A stretch of DNA of 64,000 bases from Diadema setosum (taxonomy: Eukaryota; Echinodermata; Echinoidea; Diadematoida; Diadematidae), in assembly GCA_033980235.1 (NCBI GenBank), contig CM067072.1, forward strand, positions 26,938,192 to 27,002,191, written 5' to 3'. Below, piece by piece: positions 60,590 through 64,000 of the stretch. The notes below the pieces were generated by a model. It was not told where the DNA came from. It searched no databases and worked only from the letters and a program-made list of their open reading frames with translations. A program made the translations under genes and the position numbers. How positions within the stretch are numbered: position 1 is the first letter of the stretch; each line of letters starts with the position of its first letter.

Positions 60590-60715
60590 TTGTCTGAAGG
60601 TTCTTCAATCCGAAACTGAAATCTTATTCAATTTTCGGATTAACATGCCTTTGGAATAACGACCCTTCGGACTAAAGAAACTTCTTCCATTTCGGATTAA
60701 CGAACCTTTTATTTC
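60590..60715. repeat. Decayed GGTTCGTTAATCCGAA-type repeat
   Basis: TTTTCGGATTAACATGCC, GGAATAACGACCCTTCGG and TTTCGGATTAACGAACC units, related to 32133-32655. Confidence 0.6.
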
Positions 60716-61876
60716 AGTTTCAAGCATAAACATAGCAAACTTTTCTATATAGACTGATTTGCGTGTATCATGCTCTTGTAGAAAGTTCTTTCTGTATATA
60801 CATGGGCTTTTTGTTACTATCGTTACTATTGTTTGATTTGTGCTCGTAGACCCACGTTTCAATTTCGTTTTCAGTTGATTTTATCTGTCCATACTCACTT
60901 GTACAAATGAAAACAAGCGTAATAGATTAACAACCACTTAAAGCAAATATGTTTAATCTTACTCATAATAATAGGCCTTAGGCATATTATGTATATCGTA
61001 TTCAGGAAAACTTAATGAAAGGAAATTAAAATCAATGGAATCATCACCTAATAAAATGCCACAATATGTGGGATATGACCAGCATCACTATGAAATCATC
61101 GGAAGTACATGACACTTTAAAATAATCAATTTTCTTTGCTTGCCGCTACCCTTTTTACCACAGAAAATAGTACGCCTCGTGCCACTACGAATCGACTGTA
61201 TATAATTCACATGTTCTTCATAAGCATGTACGATATTGAAGTACAATATAGCTCTTATAGCATAAAGAAATTGATTATAAAAGCTGCCTTACATTACTGT
61301 AATCAATATTATTAATACTGATAGCACTATACGGCTTAATAATTAAACTCCTATACTGAAATATTTCATTTTCATTTAATTTCAGTCTATTTTCACATAC
61401 AAAATGATACAAAATGATTGCAAAGTAGCAATAATCCTTCATCCGAGCATGTGAAAAAGTGGCAATGGTCATAATGATCTTCCCTCATCGATTATCAGCT
61501 AAAGACAAAAAAAAAAAGTAACTGGTGGTATACATTTCTGTACTTTTCAGCTTACTTCGTGTGTAAATAAAACAATAAAATTTTCTCGCCGCAATAATAA
61601 TTGTTGCCTTGATTGCTTTGCGCACCCGCCATTTTCGAATTCGATTTTAACACCTCCGTTTGAACTTTGGTTTTACAATGGAGAAATAAAAACAGTTATG
61701 AAAGTTCCAACTACATTATATTTTCAAGTTAGGTCTTGGTACCAATTGCTTTAGCTTTGTTAGAATTTGAGCGCATGCAGGAATACACGGAATAGTCCGT
61801 TTTATTTCCGGCGTGCCTAATATTGACTTGTCGATTCTGTTTTCAAGGTCACCGAATAGCATTTACTTTCACTCAC

Positions 61877-61938
61877 CTGCAAAGTGCGTTATGACTGGTG
61901 TGATCAAGAAGATGTAGGTAATTAATTAGTTCCATACC
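61877..61938 (-). CDS. Candidate short exon with start codon
   Basis: Acceptor AATTTCAG, then GGT ATG, the open stretch MELINYLHLLDHTSHNALC, and a consensus donor CAG|GTGAGT. Length is 62 bp, ending phase 2. It could be an upstream exon of the DPF-SAM gene, but its end phase does not fit 54479-54635 directly, so another exon would be needed. The peptide is not recognised. Confidence 0.22.
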
Positions 61939-61970
61939 CTGAAATTGCATTTTGATTGATTATCTACTTG

Positions 61971-62330
61971 TAAAGGTCCTGTTTACCTTTGGAAACAGTG
62001 ATTTAATAAATGTTCGAAATATCACATTTCATGCATATTGTAGGTCAGTTGTATCACAAAACATCCTACCATATAAAATTTTTGCAATAAAGCCTAAAAG
62101 ATATCACTGTTTTCTCATTAAACCGTAACAAGTTTACTGTAGACGGTTTAGTCTGGAAAAATTTTTTGATGACAACTATTGTTCACATTTTGTATATTAA
62201 ACAATATTACATTGATTATACTGATTAAAATTTTTACATTGGTCGTTTCTATCCCTAACTCACATTCTAGAAACATTTTGAAGCAATAATGCTGGGTTTT
62301 TGTTTCATCTGCAAATGGTAAATTCTGCCT
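61971..62330. repeat. Repeat element ending GCCTTTAA, inverted partner at the window end
   Basis: The right 100 bp (TCTATCCCTAACTCACATTC ... AATTCTGCCT then TTAA) is matched in inverse orientation by 63901-64000, which starts after TTAA with AGGCATTATTCACCATTTGC. A TTAA target is likely. The second copy is cut by the window edge. Confidence 0.6.
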
Positions 62331-62384
62331 TTAAAGTTGTCGTTGCAGAAAATTGGATTGTGTGGGTTTGTTTGTTTGTTTGTT

Positions 62385-62439
62385 TTTGTTTTTGTTTTGT
62401 TTTTGTTTTTGTTTTTGTTTCTGTTTTTGTTTTTGTTTT

Positions 62440-62477
<38 letters not shown>

Positions 62478-62483
62478 GGGGGG
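62385..62483. repeat. TTTTTG / poly-T / poly-G tract
   Basis: Repeated TTTTTG units, then about 37 T and 9 G. Apparent long frames across it are low complexity. Confidence 0.9.
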
Positions 62484-62879
62484 GGGTCATACAGTATAAT
62501 GCGATGTAAAGTCCATCGCTCATTCCTTTCCCCCTCATGTTTTGGTAATGTTTTACTTTAAAATGAATTAATACAACTAATTGATTATGCAATAAGTGCA
62601 ATATCTCCCCGATACTACTGAATATTTTCGCAAAACTGATACCAGTCATGCGTGTCTTTGCTAACACCTTCTTTCTTTCTTTTTTCTTTTCTTGTTTTTT
62701 TTTTTTTTGCCAGTGGCAATGCTCCATTTCTTCATGTAGGCCTACTTCAGTATGCGAACAAAATAAACGAATCAGCAAATAGAGAGAAAGCACAAACCAG
62801 TATGAATGAAATAATGACTTACGGATGAATAAAAAAAATGAATGGACAACCAAACATACGTGTACTTAAACACCCCCAT

Positions 62880-62935
<56 letters not shown>
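62880..62935. repeat. (CA)n microsatellite
   Basis: About 54 bp of CA. Confidence 0.95.
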
Positions 62936-62936
<1 letters not shown>

Positions 62937-63254
62937 ATTGTAGCTGTGCTTTACCATGGGTGAAGAGAATGCTCTCTCGGTCAATGCAAAATAGTCAACT
63001 GCCACCGTGACCCTGCTCGTAAATTAAACATGCGATTTATCTGTGAAGATTCATGTCCGTGAAATGTAGACCTATAGCAACTGTCAGAAAGAAATAAAAA
63101 TGGTCAGGTGACGCTGTTTTCGCCATTTACGTCACAAAGACGTCTACTTGGCAACACGGCTATACTCAGTATTAACCACAGTAACTGCATGGGCGCTCAC
63201 TTATTGACCTCATCACGCCCATCCACGGTCCCACGTAACCGATGCGCAGGTTGG

Positions 63255-63720
63255 AATAAGCCAGTTCGGAGTTCCACTCTGCGCATGAGCAGAAAAAAGG
63301 TCATTCGGACCAACAGGCACGTTGGTTTTTAAAGTCACTGGGATAAGCGTCTGTGATGTATTATTATGTATGATGATTATTTATGTAACCTTATAAATGC
63401 TGCTTGCCAGCACATCCACCTGACAGCAAAAGTGGTATTTGGCAATATCGATAGAAAGAGGTTGCTCTTACATTCAATGTAAGATAATGAAATGGATGCT
63501 TTCCCAAGTGTTAATTGACGGATCATTCTGGTCATCTGGTCTATGCGAGTTCATTCTTTGTTTAAGCAGGATTGACGAATACCATAAATGTGCAAATCGT
63601 TACGTAAAGCTTATGCATTATGTCGCTCTGAAAACGAGTGAAGAGCCCCTTAACCGACTGAGAAAAAAGAAAGGTCATTCGGACCAATGTGCCCATGAGC
63701 TAACTTCGAACTGGCTTATT
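63255..63720 (+). mobile_element. Inverted-repeat element, AATAAGCCAGTTC ends, copy 2
   Basis: GAATAAGCCAGTTCGGAGTT at the left, TTCGAACTGGCTTATT at the right. Collinear with the minus strand of 47592-48042, including CTGCTTGCCAGCACAT and GACAGCAAAAGTGG. Confidence 0.82.
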
Positions 63721-63900
63721 ATACGCTAGCTTTACTTACTTTATTACTAGCTTTACGCTAGCTTTACTATACCGAGCTTTACTTAGCACGGTATTTTCAC
63801 AAATTTCGATGACAGCGCTTTGGAATTGTACGAGCTCTCTTGAAATCACTAAGCAATCGCCAGAGAATTTTCCTTACAGACACGATAGAGCAATTTGTCA

Positions 63901-64000
63901 TTAAAGGCATTATTCACCATTTGCGGATCAAAGAAAAACCCAGCTGTATATAGTGCTTTAAAATAATTATAAAATGTGAGTTAGGGATAGAAACAATCAA
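63901..64000. repeat. Partial repeat, inverted relative of 62235-62330
   Basis: AGGCATTATTCACCATTTGC to TAGGGATAGAAACAATCAA at the window edge. Preceded by TTAA. Confidence 0.6.

Larger units (their letters stand above)
54636..64000. other. Region upstream of the first visible DPF-SAM exon
   Basis: If the DPF-SAM gene continues, this is intron or contains missed short exons. It is dominated by repeats and microsatellites. Apart from the candidate exon at 61877-61938, no frame resembles a known protein. Confidence 0.6.

Noticed and set aside
62305..62853. 182-codon minus-strand frame with long Lys runs
   Set aside because: It runs through the poly-T/TTTTTG tract, so it is low complexity and not a gene.

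Overview
The window is nuclear DNA from a metazoan. Genes are split by introns with GT-AG borders. Introns and intergenic DNA are AT-rich and packed with miniature inverted-repeat elements, foldback repeats and microsatellites. Repeats such as the GGTCAAAGGTCA/GTCCGTCC family, the CAGGGGCGGATCC family and the GGCTCAGGTGAGC family are the kind I associate with marine invertebrates. The protein sequences are animal-like and not vertebrate. My best guess is an echinoderm or another marine deuterostome, but a lophotrochozoan is not excluded.

Three protein-coding genes can be reconstructed exon by exon, with splice phases that close across every modelled junction. (1) Minus strand, 6240-21548: mitochondrial succinyl-CoA:3-ketoacid CoA-transferase (OXCT1/SCOT), 13 exons, about 513-526 residues, complete from the targeting peptide to the stop codon. 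(2) Plus strand, 28477-34883: a divergent Cdc20/Cdh1 (Fizzy) family WD40 protein, 9 exons, 499 residues. It has an intact C-box, but the positions known to bind KEN degrons in relatives are altered. (3) Minus strand, 42531-54635: the C-terminal 382 residues of a chromatin reader that joins a KAT6/DPF-type double PHD finger to a SAMD1-type SAM domain. Its N-terminal exons were not found and may lie beyond the window.

Layout: 1-6239 holds a GGTCA-rich repeat and the DNA downstream of OXCT1. 6240-21548 is OXCT1, with a hAT-like, a pogo-like, a TTAA-type and other foldback elements in its introns. 21549-28476 lies between the divergently transcribed OXCT1 and Cdc20-like genes and carries a large composite inverted-repeat element plus an old duplicated segment. 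28477-34883 is the Cdc20-like gene. 34884-42530 lies between convergent genes and is made of foldback elements, microsatellites, a tRNA-derived SINE and a piggyBac-like MITE. 42531-54635 is the DPF-SAM gene, whose introns hold at least eight repeat insertions. 54636-64000 is repeat-rich and has only one weak candidate exon.

The three genes show no operon-like or pathway link: one acts in mitochondrial ketone-body use, one probably as an APC/C co-activator-like protein, and one in reading acylated histone H3. No rRNA, CRISPR array or functional tRNA was seen. The most distinctive signals are the degenerate degron receptor of the Cdc20-like protein, the DPF plus SAM architecture, and several foldback DNA families. 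One of these is an 82-bp hairpin in an intron, and another is a palindrome built from smaller palindromes.
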